From positions 2,666,001 to 2,730,000 of the forward strand of contig NZ_CP023564.1 of the NCBI RefSeq assembly GCF_002407065.1: a DNA stretch of 64,000 nucleotides, in the 5' to 3' direction. Below are positions 29,430 through 38,469 of the stretch, piece by piece (positions within the stretch are counted from its first letter, which is position 1; each line of letters begins with the position of its first letter). Below the pieces are notes generated by a model, which was given only the letters and a program-made list of their open reading frames with translations, searched no databases and was not told where the DNA came from. The position numbers and the translations under genes were made by a program. The stretch is from Brachybacterium ginsengisoli (GTDB lineage Bacteria; Actinomycetota; Actinomycetes; Actinomycetales; Dermabacteraceae).

Positions 29430-29654
29430 TCAGAGACGCGGGCCGGCGACGACCCAGGTCAGCACCACCAGCACGATCAGCGCGGCGGCGCTGCCGATCG
29501 CCACGGGCAGCGCCAGGCTCGGACCCGCCACCAGCAGCAGGAGCATCCCGACGGAGGCGATGGCGAGCAGGAGGGCGAAGAGGGCGGGATGGCCCACGGC
29601 CGGCTTCCCGCGGCGAAGCTGCAGAGGTGCCGTCGAGTGATGCGTCGTCGCCAT
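29430..29654 (-). CDS. Small two-span membrane protein
   Basis: 74 residues from the ATG at 29654 (MATTHHSTAPLQLRRGK), with GGAGAGG upstream. Two hydrophobic helices (about 22-42 and 47-68) are separated by a Pro turn. No family recognised. It is convergent with the ferredoxin gene; the 180 bases to the ABC exporter gene hold nothing I can identify. Confidence 0.65.
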   Translation of the reverse strand: MATTHHSTAPLQLRRGKPAVGHPALFALLLAIASVGMLLLLVAGPSLALPVAIGSAAALIVLVVLTWVVAGPRL

Positions 29655-29834
29655 GCTGAGGTCCTCTCCACCCTGCGGTGCAGGAGTGCGTCGATCCGGT
29701 GAGCGCGGCCGTCTCCTCCGACGGTGAGCTCCGATGGATCGATCCTCTCCCGGGCGTCGCGGCGACCGCATCCCGCCCAGGGAGGACTTCCCTCTACGCC
29801 TTTGGTCGTACCCCGGCCGTTCCGATGCCGTGGC

Positions 29835-31703
29835 TCAGCGCCGGGCGGGGCCCTGGACGTCGCCCTCCCGCCACGCGTCCTGGCGCGCCAGCTGGGCGAA
29901 GGTGCCGTCGCCGTCCACGAGCTCCTCGTAGGTGCCCCGCTCGACCACCCGTCCGTGCTCCATCACGAGGATCTGGTCCGCGTGGCGGATGGTCGAGAGC
30001 CGGTGCGCGATCGAGACGGTGGTGCGGCCACGGGCGGCGGCGTCCAGCGCCCCGGACATGGCGCGCTCGGTGGCGACGTCCAGCGCCGAGGTGGCCTCGT
30101 CCAGCAGCAGCACCGGCGGGTCGCGGAGGATGGTCCGGGCGAGCGCGAGGCGCTGCTTCTCCCCGCCCGAGAAGCGGTAGCCCCGCTCCCCGACCACGGT
30201 CGCGTACCCCTCGGGAAGCGACAGGATGTGTTCGTGGATCTGGGCGATGCGGCAGGCCCGCTCGAGCTCCTCGTCGCTCGCGTCGGGCCGGGCGAAGCGC
30301 AGGTTCTCGGCGATGGAGGCGTGCAGGAGATACGTCTCCTGGGTGACCACGCCGATGCTCGCGGCGAGGGAGCTCATGGTGATGTCGCGCAGGTCGTGGC
30401 CGTCCAGGGTGATCCGCCCCGCGCTGGGCTCGTAGAGCCGGGCCATGAGGTAGCCGGTGCTGGTCTTGCCCGACCCGGTCGCGCCCACCAGCGCGGTGTG
30501 CTTCCCCGCGGGCACCACGAGGTCGATCCCGTGCAGGGCGGGAGCTTCGGCGCCCGGGTACGTGAACACGACGTCCTCGAAGCGGATCTCACCGCGCACG
30601 GTGCCGGGATCGAGGTCGAGGGCGTCGGGTGCATCGCTGATGAGGATCGGGGCGTCGAGGTACTCGAAGACCCGCGCGAACAGCGCCAGCGAGCTGTTGA
30701 CCTGGCTCGCGACCCGCAGCAGCCCGTTGATCTGGGGGAACAGCCCGGACTGCAGGGCGATGAAGGCGACGAGCGTGCCGATCGTGATGCCCTGGCCGGT
30801 GGGATCGCGGAAGAGCAGGTGCCCGCCGAGCAGGTAGGTCAGCGCCGGGAACAGCGCCATCAGCGTGGTGAACACGGCCATGTGCCAGCGGCCGGCCATC
30901 TCCGAGCGGACCTCGAGGTCGGCGAGCTCGCGGGAGTCCCCGGCGAAGGCTCGGCTGAGGGCCTCGGTACGGCCCATCGTGACCCCGAGCAGGATCCCCG
31001 AGACCGACAGCGACTCCTGGATCCCGGCGGAGAGGTCTGCGGCCTTCTCCTGCCGGGAGCGCACGATCGCCCGTCGGCGTCGGCCCACGCGGCGGTTCAT
31101 CCAGACCGCGAAGGGCAGGGCGATCAGCGAGAAGAGCGTCAGGCGCCAGTCGAGGGCGAACATCGCGACCAGGGCCATCAGCACCCCGGCACCGGCCGAG
31201 ACGATCTGGGTCATCACGGAGGTGACGACGGCCTGCATCGAGCCGATGTCCGAGAAGATGCGGGACTGGATCTCGCCGGTGCGGGTACGGGTGAAGAACC
31301 CCAGCCCCATGCGCTGCAGGTGCGAGAACACCGAGACCCGCAGGTCGTGCATGACGGACTGGCCCACCCGGGTGGAGAGCATCGACTGGGAGACGCCGAG
31401 GGCGCTGGCGACGATGGTGACGGCGATGAGCCCGCCGACGGACCAGCCCAGCACGTCGGCGCGCTGCTCGGGCAGCGCGACGTCCACGATCTCGCGGATC
31501 AGGAACGGGGAGACGACCCCGGCCGCCGCGGCGAGCACGATCAGCGCCAGGACCGCGATGAGGGTCCCGCGGTAGGGGCGGAAGAGCCCCAGGACCCGGC
31601 GGAGGTCCGCCCGCTGACCCGTCGCGGGCTCGGCATCCTCGCGCATCCTTCCGCCGCCCATGCCGCCCATCCCCCCGCCGGGGCCCATCGGTCCGTGGAC
31701 CAT
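29835..31703 (-). CDS. ABC exporter, fused membrane and ATPase domains
   Basis: A 622-residue half-transporter that would act as a dimer. The ATG at 31703 (MVHGPMGPGGGMGG) overlaps the SDR stop by one base (TGATG). A Gly/Met-rich N-terminus is followed by six TM helices (about 45-330), then the ATPase with Walker A VGATGSGKTSTG, signature FSGGEKQRLALARTIL and Walker B VLLLDEATSALD. The MsbA/MDR-like type I exporter family includes drug, lipid and peptide exporters; the substrate is unknown. Confidence 0.92.
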   Translation of the reverse strand: MVHGPMGPGGGMGGMGGGRMREDAEPATGQRADLRRVLGLFRPYRGTLIAVLALIVLAAAAGVVSPFLIREIVDVALPEQRADVLGWSVGGLIAVTIVASALGVSQSMLSTRVGQSVMHDLRVSVFSHLQRMGLGFFTRTRTGEIQSRIFSDIGSMQAVVTSVMTQIVSAGAGVLMALVAMFALDWRLTLFSLIALPFAVWMNRRVGRRRRAIVRSRQEKAADLSAGIQESLSVSGILLGVTMGRTEALSRAFAGDSRELADLEVRSEMAGRWHMAVFTTLMALFPALTYLLGGHLLFRDPTGQGITIGTLVAFIALQSGLFPQINGLLRVASQVNSSLALFARVFEYLDAPILISDAPDALDLDPGTVRGEIRFEDVVFTYPGAEAPALHGIDLVVPAGKHTALVGATGSGKTSTGYLMARLYEPSAGRITLDGHDLRDITMSSLAASIGVVTQETYLLHASIAENLRFARPDASDEELERACRIAQIHEHILSLPEGYATVVGERGYRFSGGEKQRLALARTILRDPPVLLLDEATSALDVATERAMSGALDAAARGRTTVSIAHRLSTIRHADQILVMEHGRVVERGTYEELVDGDGTFAQLARQDAWREGDVQGPARR

Positions 31704-32488
31704 CAGACTCCCTGGTGCCGGGCGACCCGGTGCGCCGCGGCCTGTGCCAGGGGCCGCACGGTCACGAGGTCGAGGTTCACGTGGTGGGGCGCGTTCAGGG
31801 CGTAGGAGATGACGTCCGCGCAGTCCTCGGCGGTCAGCGGCTCCTCGACCCCGTCGTAGACGGCGTCGGCCGCATCCTGATCGCCGAGGCGCACCAGGGA
31901 GAACTCCTCCGTGCGGACCATCCCCGGGGCGATCTCGATGACCCGCACCTTCTCGCCGTTCAGCTCGAGCCGCAGCGCCGCGGCGAGCATGTGCTCCCCG
32001 GACTTCGCCGCGTTGTAGCCGGAGCCGCCGGGGTAGGCCTCCTGCGCGGCCACCGAGGTGACGAACAGCAGGTCGCCGCGGCCGCTGCGACGCAGCGCAG
32101 GGAGCAGGGCGCGCGTGACCCGCACGGCGCCGAGCACGTTGATGTCGTACATCCGCTGCCACTTGTCGAGATCCGCCTCGGCGGCCGTCTCCACGCCGAG
32201 CGCTCCCCCCGCGACGTGCACGACAGCGTTCACCGACCCGCCGAAGAGCTCCTCGCTGCGCCGGACCAGGCCCTCGACGGAGTCGTCGGAGGTGACGTCG
32301 ACGGCCAGCACCTCGCAGCCGGTCTCCTCGGCGAGCTCGTGCAGTCGGTCCTCGCGCCGGGCGACGGCGAGCACCTGCCAGCCGTCGGCGACCAGCCGCG
32401 CGGCGGTGGCCCGGCCGATGCCGGAGGACGCCCCGGTGACGACGGCGGTCAGGCGGGGAGTGGCGCTGGAGACGTTCGCAGTGGTCAT
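31703..32488 (-). CDS. Short-chain dehydrogenase/reductase
   Basis: A 261-residue Rossmann oxidoreductase. Start at 32488 (MTTANVSSATPRL). Cofactor motif VTGASSGIGRATA, NADP preference suggested by Arg in VARREDRL, catalytic Ser in VTSVAAQEAYPG and YxxxK in YNAAKSGEH. It resembles the YdfG/serine-3-dehydrogenase group. Translationally coupled to the downstream ABC exporter. Confidence 0.92.
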   Translation of the reverse strand: MTTANVSSATPRLTAVVTGASSGIGRATAARLVADGWQVLAVARREDRLHELAEETGCEVLAVDVTSDDSVEGLVRRSEELFGGSVNAVVHVAGGALGVETAAEADLDKWQRMYDINVLGAVRVTRALLPALRRSGRGDLLFVTSVAAQEAYPGGSGYNAAKSGEHMLAAALRLELNGEKVRVIEIAPGMVRTEEFSLVRLGDQDAADAVYDGVEEPLTAEDCADVISYALNAPHHVNLDLVTVRPLAQAAAHRVARHQGV

Positions 32489-32544
32489 GACCTCAGAGTA
32501 CGCGGAGGGCGCAGGGCCCGACGGTGCGTCCCGCCGGGCGCGGA

Positions 32545-33456
32545 CTACCACCCGATCTCGAGGCACCCGTGGTGGTCGGTGGGCTCGGTCTGGACCGTCG
32601 CGTGGGCGATGCCGTGACGCTCCGCGAGCAGCTCCTGGGCCGCATCGAGCACGGGGTGCGGCTCCGCGCCCGCCTGCACCACGAGGTGCACGGTGGCGAC
32701 CTCCATGCCGGAGGTGAGGGTCCACAGGTGCAGATCGTGGACTTCGGCCACGCCGGCGAGCGCGCGGAGATCCGCCTCCACCTGCCGGGGGTCGATGTCC
32801 GCCGGAGCGGCCTGCCCCAGCACGGTGAGCACCTCGCGGGCCAGCAGCACCGCGCGCACCGCGATGAACGCCCCCACCGCGAGGGCGACCACGGTGTCGA
32901 TGACGTTCGCGCCGGTGGCGCGGATCAGCACCGCGGCGACGATTACGCCGACCGATCCGAGGGTGTCGCCGAGGACCTCGAGGTAGGCGCCCTTGACGTT
33001 GAGGCTCTCCCCCGCGCCGTCGCGCAGCATCAGCAGCACCACGAGATTCACCACGAGCCCGAGGAACCCCACCACGAGCATCGGGCCGGTGTCCACCTCG
33101 ACCGGGGCGCCGAGCCTGCTGATCCCGCCGAGCGTCACCGCGACGGCGACCACGAGCATGATCAGCACCGCGAGCAGCGCCGCGAAGACCTCGAGGCGGT
33201 AGTTGCCGAAGGTGCGCCGGCCGTCGCGGGAGGGCCGGGCGGCGAGCACGGTCGCGGCGAGCGCCGCGCTGAGCGTGACGACGTCCGCCGCCATGTGCCC
33301 GGCGTCCGAGAGCAGCGCGAGGGAGCCCGAGAGCAGGCCCACCACGAGCTCGACGACGAAGAACCCTCCGATGAGCACGACGGCGACGGCCAGACGTCGG
33401 CGCTGCGCGGCCCCGGCGTGACCGGCGGCCGGAGCAGGACCGTGGGAGTGGCTCAT
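32545..33456 (-). CDS. Cation diffusion facilitator (zinc-type exporter)
   Basis: A 303-residue CDF exporter with a His-containing N-terminus (MSHSHGPAPAAGHAG), six TM helices, the site-A ligands in LLSDAGHMAADV (TM2) and EVLGDTLGSVGV (TM5), and a cytoplasmic C-terminal dimerisation domain with LHLWTLTSGM. Its ATG overlaps the stop of the arsR-family gene by 4 bases, so the two form a regulator-exporter operon, probably for zinc or cobalt. Confidence 0.95.
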   Translation of the reverse strand: MSHSHGPAPAAGHAGAAQRRRLAVAVVLIGGFFVVELVVGLLSGSLALLSDAGHMAADVVTLSAALAATVLAARPSRDGRRTFGNYRLEVFAALLAVLIMLVVAVAVTLGGISRLGAPVEVDTGPMLVVGFLGLVVNLVVLLMLRDGAGESLNVKGAYLEVLGDTLGSVGVIVAAVLIRATGANVIDTVVALAVGAFIAVRAVLLAREVLTVLGQAAPADIDPRQVEADLRALAGVAEVHDLHLWTLTSGMEVATVHLVVQAGAEPHPVLDAAQELLAERHGIAHATVQTEPTDHHGCLEIGW

Positions 33457-33917
33457 GAGGCGGCCCCCTGCGCACGGTCCCGCTCCGGGTGCTGCATGTC
33501 GCTGTGGGCGGTGTGGGTCATCGCGAGCTCGAGCAGCAGGCGCACGTGGGGATCGTCGAGCCGGTAGAACGCCCGGCGGCCCACGCGGCGCACGGCGACG
33601 ATCCGATGCGCCCGCAGCAGCTTGAGCGCATGGGAGACAGAGGACTCGGAGTGGTCGGTGGCCTGCGCCAGGTCGCTCACGCACAGCTCCGCGTCCCGCA
33701 GGGCGATCAGCAGCCCCAGCCTCGAGGGGTCGCCCAGCAGGGAGAACACATCGGCGAGGTCGGCCGTCTCCTCCGGCGCCGGGAGCCTCTCGCGCAGCTC
33801 CTCGAGCTCGTCCTCCTGGAGGGGGACGGCGCGGTCCTGCGGGGAGTCGCCGGGCCGGTCGGCGGCCCCGCTCAGACCGACGAGGCAGCCCGGAACGTCG
33901 TCTGAAGAGCTGTTCAT
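33453..33917 (-). CDS. ArsR/SmtB-family zinc-type metal sensor repressor
   Basis: A 154-residue winged-helix repressor. Start at 33917 (MNSSSDDVPG). The DNA-recognition helix is SESSVSHALKLLRAH. The C-terminal helix carries D-P-H, ten residues, then H-T-A-H: exactly the D-x-H-x10-H-x2-H alpha-5 site of CzrA/SmtB zinc/cobalt sensors. The alpha-3 motif ELCVSDL has one Cys only, arguing against an arsenic site. Overlaps the CDF exporter by 4 bases; in this family metal binding releases the operator. Confidence 0.93.
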   Translation of the reverse strand: MNSSSDDVPGCLVGLSGAADRPGDSPQDRAVPLQEDELEELRERLPAPEETADLADVFSLLGDPSRLGLLIALRDAELCVSDLAQATDHSESSVSHALKLLRAHRIVAVRRVGRRAFYRLDDPHVRLLLELAMTHTAHSDMQHPERDRAQGAAS

Positions 33918-33924
33918 ATGTTCA
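33911..33924 (-). promoter_or_regulatory. Candidate operator at the arsR start
   Basis: The direct repeat TGTTCA-TA-TGTTCA (TGAACA-TA-TGAACA on the gene strand) overlaps the start codon. TGAACA half-sites are typical of SmtB/CzrA operators. It is one of few AT-rich spots in the region. Confidence 0.5.
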
Positions 33925-34085
33925 GTGTTGCATGGATCGCCGGATCGGGATACCGGGCGATGAGGATCGATCTGGTCCTGGGGTCCAGCGCGGCACGGGG
34001 GGATCGACGCCGGACGCGCAGTCGCCGCCGCGGCGACGGATCGAGAAGGCCTCCAGGGGCGGCGCCGGCGGGGCGGCTCCAGGAA

Positions 34086-34127
34086 CGCCGACGGCCGGCA
34101 GGGTGCGATCCCTGCCGGCCGTCGGCG
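34086..34127 (-). terminator. Terminator of the SDF symporter gene
   Basis: Perfect 18-bp arms (34086-34103 and 34110-34127) with a 6-base loop, about 50 bases past the symporter stop. Between them lie hexamer repeats GCGTCC/GCGTCT at 34148-34173. Confidence 0.85.
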
Positions 34128-34179
34128 CCGTGCGGCGCCGCTGCGCCGCGTCCGCGTCCGCGTCTGCGTCTGCGCGGGG

Positions 34180-35502
34180 TCAGACCCCGTGCACGTGCGG
34201 GGCATCATCCAGCGCCGGGGCGTCGACCCCGCGGCCGCGGCCCAGTCGCGCCATGAGCGCGGCGATCGCGCCGTCGCCCGTGACGTTGGTGGCGGTGCCG
34301 AAGGAGTCGATCGCGATGTACGCGGCGATCATCAGACCCACCGCCGCCTCGCCGAAGCCGAGCATCGAGGAGAGCACACCCACGGCCGCCATGATCGCGC
34401 CGCCGGGCACTCCCGGGGCCGCGATCATCACCACGCCGAGCATGAACACGAAGCCCACCAGCGCGCCGACGTTCAGGTCCATGCCCGTGACGATCATGAT
34501 CGCCACTGCGAAGGTGGTGATCTTCAGCGTGGAGCCGGCGAGGTGGATCGTGGCGCACAGCGGCACCACGAAGTCCGCGATCGCGGCCGGCACCCCGTTG
34601 CGCTTGGTGCACTCGGTGGTCACCGGGATCGTCGCCGCCGAGGAGCTGGTCCCCAGAGCCGTCATGTAGGCGGGCATCATCGTCCACAGCATCTTCAGCG
34701 GGTTGCGGCCCATGGCCCAGCCGGCCACGACGTACTGGGCCAGCAGCACCACGACCGTCATGCCGAAGACCAGGACGATGACCGCGAGGAAGGTGCCGAT
34801 GACCGTCCAGATCTGACCGTTCATGGTCAGCCCGAGGAACATGCCGAAGATGTACAGCGGCAGCAGCGGGATGATGATCGCCTCGATGATGCGCACCACG
34901 ATCGTGCGCAGCTGGACGAAGGACTCCTGGAGCGCCCCCTTGGTCACGAGCGTCAGCCCGATGCCGAGGCAGAAGGAGAGCACCAGCGCCGTCATCACGT
35001 CGACGACCGGCGGGATCTCGATCTCGAAGTACGCGGCGATCGCGGAGTCCTCGGGGTTCTCGAGCGAGCCGATGCTGGAGCCGGCGAGCATCCTCGGCAG
35101 CAGGAGCAGGGAGAGGCCGAGCGCGAAGAGCCCGCAGAGGATCGTGGAGACGTAGGCGACGCCGGCGGTGGCGGCGAGCATCCTGCCCGCGCCGCGTCCC
35201 AGCTCGGCGATCGCCGGGGTCACCAGGCCCACGATGATCAGCGGGATGAGGAATCCGAGGAACCCGGAGAACAGCCCGTTGAAGGTGGTGAAGACGCGGG
35301 CGATCGCCTCGGGCATCACCAGGCCGAGGACGATGCCGAGGATGATCGCGACGACGATGCGCGGCAGGAGTCCGAAGCGGCGACGCCGCGGTGCGGGCTC
35401 CGCGGCGCTCATGGACTGCCCCTCGGCGCCGGCGGGGTGGTCGGAGGGGACGTCGGGGCCGCTCGCAGCGGGCTCGACGTCGATGTCGGGGGTGCGGTTC
35501 AT
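34180..35502 (-). CDS. Dicarboxylate/amino acid:cation symporter
   Basis: A 440-residue member of the SDF (PF00375) sodium- or proton-coupled symporters. Start at 35502 (MNRTPDIDVEPAASG), leaving a hydrophilic 45-residue N-terminus before TM1 (LLPRIVVAIILGIVLGLVMP). The HP1 serine-rich hairpin is ALGTSSSAATIPVTTE, and TM7/8 hold the NMDGT-like region and GVPGGAIMAAVGV. Substrate (glutamate, serine or C4-dicarboxylate) is not resolvable by eye. Monocistronic, with its own terminator. Confidence 0.92.
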   Translation of the reverse strand: MNRTPDIDVEPAASGPDVPSDHPAGAEGQSMSAAEPAPRRRRFGLLPRIVVAIILGIVLGLVMPEAIARVFTTFNGLFSGFLGFLIPLIIVGLVTPAIAELGRGAGRMLAATAGVAYVSTILCGLFALGLSLLLLPRMLAGSSIGSLENPEDSAIAAYFEIEIPPVVDVMTALVLSFCLGIGLTLVTKGALQESFVQLRTIVVRIIEAIIIPLLPLYIFGMFLGLTMNGQIWTVIGTFLAVIVLVFGMTVVVLLAQYVVAGWAMGRNPLKMLWTMMPAYMTALGTSSSAATIPVTTECTKRNGVPAAIADFVVPLCATIHLAGSTLKITTFAVAIMIVTGMDLNVGALVGFVFMLGVVMIAAPGVPGGAIMAAVGVLSSMLGFGEAAVGLMIAAYIAIDSFGTATNVTGDGAIAALMARLGRGRGVDAPALDDAPHVHGV

Positions 35503-35682
35503 GGCAGTCCGGTTCAGGGCTGGGGATGGGACCGGGCCAGCGTAGACGGACCGTGCACGGCGCAGGGACGCGCCCGTCGGCCGACGGCTCCGAGGCGTCC
35601 TCGCACCAGGACGGAGCCGCTGGTCGAACTGGGGGCGCCCCACCCCTTGTGGCGCCAGCCACAGATCGCTAAGCTCGCGCGA

Positions 35683-36477
35683 GTGCCTGCTTACGGAAGG
35701 ATCGCCGCCGCCTCCTTCCGGCAGTACTCCACCTACCGCATGGCCACCGCCGCGGGGGTCTTCACCAACACGATCTTCGGGTTCATCCGCGCCTCGATCA
35801 TGTTCGCCGCCATCGGCAGCGCCGGGGGCGATCTGAACGGATACACCGTCGCCCAGGCCGCGACCTATGTCTGGCTGGGTCAGGCGCTGCTCGCGCCGAT
35901 CGAGGCCTTCGGCACCCGCGAGGTGTCCCAGCGCGTGCACCAGGGCGACGTCGCGATCGACCTCCTGCGGCCCACCTCCTTCCTGGGCCTCTACTACGCG
36001 CAGAAGCTCGGCCGCTCCACCTTCCTGCTGCTGGGCCGCGGGGTGCCTCCGGTCGCGATCGGGGCGCTGGTGACAGGCCTCGCCCTGCCCTCGGACCCGC
36101 TCTCGTACCTGCTGGGCGCGTTCGCGCTGCTGCTGGCGATCACGCTGGCCTTCCTCGCGGACATGCTCGTGAACCTGGCCGCCTTCTGGGTGCTGGAGAC
36201 CCGCGGCCTCACCGTCGTGTACACCGCGGTGATGAACCTGCTCTCGGGGTTCCTGATCCCGATCGTCTGGTTCCCCGACTGGCTGCTGGGCATCGCGCGC
36301 GCCACCCCTTTCCCCTCGATGCTCCAGACGCCGATCGACACCCTCTCGGGGCGAATCCCGCCCGCCGAGGCGCTGCCGCTGGTGGGCGTTCAGCTCGGCT
36401 GGATCGCGGTGCTCGCCGCAGCGGCCATGCTGGTGCTGCGCGCCGGCGTGCGGAGCGTGGAGGTGCAGGGTGGCTGA
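35683..36477 (+). CDS. ABC-2 type permease, first subunit
   Basis: A 264-residue membrane protein starting at the GTG at 35683 (PAYGRIAAASFRQYSTYR) with six predicted TM segments. It resembles ABC-2 permeases of the DUF990 family. Its stop overlaps the GTG start of the second permease by 8 bases, and an ATPase follows, making a three-gene exporter operon. The substrate is unknown. Confidence 0.88.
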   Translation: MPAYGRIAAASFRQYSTYRMATAAGVFTNTIFGFIRASIMFAAIGSAGGDLNGYTVAQAATYVWLGQALLAPIEAFGTREVSQRVHQGDVAIDLLRPTSFLGLYYAQKLGRSTFLLLGRGVPPVAIGALVTGLALPSDPLSYLLGAFALLLAITLAFLADMLVNLAAFWVLETRGLTVVYTAVMNLLSGFLIPIVWFPDWLLGIARATPFPSMLQTPIDTLSGRIPPAEALPLVGVQLGWIAVLAAAAMLVLRAGVRSVEVQGG

Positions 36478-37330
36478 CACATCCCACGCCGAGCTCCCCG
36501 GGAGCGTGATCGACCCCGCGGACCGGCCCGTCTCCACAGCACGCATGATCGCGACCCTCTACGTCTCACGACTGCGCTCCCAGGCGACCTTCCGCACCAG
36601 CTTCGTCGCCGACCTCCTCGGGCAGGTGCTGATCGTCGGCACCGAGTTCCTCGAGCTGTGGGTGATCCTCTCCCAGGTCAGCACGCTGGGCGGGATGACG
36701 CTGGTGCAGGTGGCGGTGGTCTACGGGCTCGGGGCGCTCGCCTTCGGGATCGCCGACATGCTGTTCGGCGAGATCGACGGCCTCTCCGCCATGATCAAGT
36801 CCGGCAAGCTCGAGACGCTGCTGATCCGGCCGGTGCCGATGCTGCTGCAGATCTCCAGCCTCGACCTGTCGCTGCGGCGCCTGGGACGAATCGTGGTGGG
36901 GCTGGCGATGTACGCGACCGCGCTCGGCCTGGCCGGGTTCTCCCCGACTCCCGCCACCCTGGCGCTGGCTGTCCTCGCCCCGCTCGCGGGCGCCGCGCTG
37001 TTCGGCGCGCTGTTCACGATGGCCGGCGCGATGCAGTTCTGGCTGGTGGACGGGCGCGAGTTCGCCAACGCCTTCACCTACGGCGGCAACTACGTCGCCA
37101 CCACGCCCGGAGCGGTGTTCGCCCTGCCGATGCGAGCCTTCTTCACCTTCGTCATCCCGGCGACTCTGATCGCCTATGCCCCCGCCCTCGCGCTGCTGGA
37201 TCTGCCCGGACCGGCCCTGGTGCCGTCCTGGGCGGGCTGGATGGGACTGCCCGCAGCGGTCCTGGCCTGGCTCGTCGCCGGTCTGCTCTGGCGCGCGGGA
37301 GTCCGTCGATACACAGGAGCCGGTGGATGA
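36470..37330 (+). CDS. ABC-2 type permease, second subunit
   Basis: A 286-residue protein with GTG start at 36470, a hydrophilic 30-residue N-terminus and about six TM helices. The segment ADMLFGEIDGLSAMIKSGKL and LLIRPVPMLLQ is typical of DUF990-like ABC-2 permeases. It overlaps both neighbours, so the three subunits are translationally coupled. Confidence 0.88.
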   Translation: MADTSHAELPGSVIDPADRPVSTARMIATLYVSRLRSQATFRTSFVADLLGQVLIVGTEFLELWVILSQVSTLGGMTLVQVAVVYGLGALAFGIADMLFGEIDGLSAMIKSGKLETLLIRPVPMLLQISSLDLSLRRLGRIVVGLAMYATALGLAGFSPTPATLALAVLAPLAGAALFGALFTMAGAMQFWLVDGREFANAFTYGGNYVATTPGAVFALPMRAFFTFVIPATLIAYAPALALLDLPGPALVPSWAGWMGLPAAVLAWLVAGLLWRAGVRRYTGAGG

Positions 37331-38328
37331 GCACCCAGCAGAACCAGTCCCCGTCGGCCGCCGTGGAGCTCTCCCGGCTGCGCCGGGACTACATCGTCCG
37401 CGCCCCCGTGCCGGGATCGCGCCGACGTCGGCGCCGCACCGTGCGGGCGGTCGACGACATCTCCCTGCGCGTGGAGCGCGGCGAGTCCGTCGGCTTCGTG
37501 GGCGCCAACGGCGCCGGCAAGTCCACCACCATCAAGATGATGACCGGGATCCTGAAGCCCACCTCCGGCCAGGTGCGGGTGCTGGGACGCGAGCCGGTGC
37601 CCGAGCGGCGTCACCTCGCCCGGGAGATCGGGGTGGTCTTCGGCCAGCGCTCGCAGCTGTGGTGGGACCTGCCGCTGCGGGAGAGCTACCGGATCCTGGG
37701 CTCGATGCACCGGCTCACCGAACGTCGGCGGGAGGAGCGCCTCGAGCGTCTCGTGGACGGCCTGGACCTGGGCGACTTCCTGGACCGGCCGGTGCGGCAG
37801 CTCTCGCTGGGCCAGCGGATGCGGGGCGAGGTCGCGGCCGCCCTCCTGCACTCCCCCGCGCTGGTGGTCCTCGACGAGCCGACGATCGGCCTCGACATGG
37901 TCTCCAAGGAGGGGCTGCGCCGTTTCCTGCGCGAGGACCGGGAGGAGCGGGGCACGACCCTGTTCCTCACCACGCACGACATGGGCGACGTAGAGCGCCT
38001 GTGCGAGCGGATCGTGGTGGTCAACTCCGGCACCGTCGCCTACGACGGGGCGCTGGACTCCTTCCGGGAGGCGCTCGGCGCACCGCGGGAGCTGATCGTG
38101 GACCTCACCGAACCGGTCGCCGCGCTCGAGCTCCCCGAGGCGGCGGTCACCGCTGCGGTCGAGGCCGACGGGATCCGGCACCGCATCACCTTCTCCGGGA
38201 GCCGCCTGACCGTGCCCGCGCTGCTCACGGCCATCGGGACCCAGGCCGAGGTACGGGACCTCTCGCTGGCCGAGCCCGCGATCGAGGACCTGGTGCGCCA
38301 GATCTACGCCCGGGGCGGCATGTCCTGA
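37327..38328 (+). CDS. ABC transporter ATPase of the ABC-2 exporter
   Basis: A 333-residue ATPase starting at 37327 (MSTQQNQSPSAAVELS), overlapping the permease stop (ATGA). Walker A GANGAGKSTT, Q-loop GQRSQLWWDLP, signature LSLGQRMRGE, Walker B LVVLDEPTIGLD, H-loop TTHDMGD. The C-terminal 80 residues form a regulatory extension. It energises the two preceding permeases. Confidence 0.93.
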   Translation: MSTQQNQSPSAAVELSRLRRDYIVRAPVPGSRRRRRRTVRAVDDISLRVERGESVGFVGANGAGKSTTIKMMTGILKPTSGQVRVLGREPVPERRHLAREIGVVFGQRSQLWWDLPLRESYRILGSMHRLTERRREERLERLVDGLDLGDFLDRPVRQLSLGQRMRGEVAAALLHSPALVVLDEPTIGLDMVSKEGLRRFLREDREERGTTLFLTTHDMGDVERLCERIVVVNSGTVAYDGALDSFREALGAPRELIVDLTEPVAALELPEAAVTAAVEADGIRHRITFSGSRLTVPALLTAIGTQAEVRDLSLAEPAIEDLVRQIYARGGMS

Positions 38329-38469
38329 GGAGCGCAGCGGGGGCCCGCTGACCTGCCGGTCGGACACGGCTGGCCGAGCGACCTGCGCTGATGCACACTT
38401 GTCGGAGCAGTTCGGGGACCGGGGCCAGGACCTCGGTGCACCTCGCGCACCGCATGGAAGAGGAGGATC

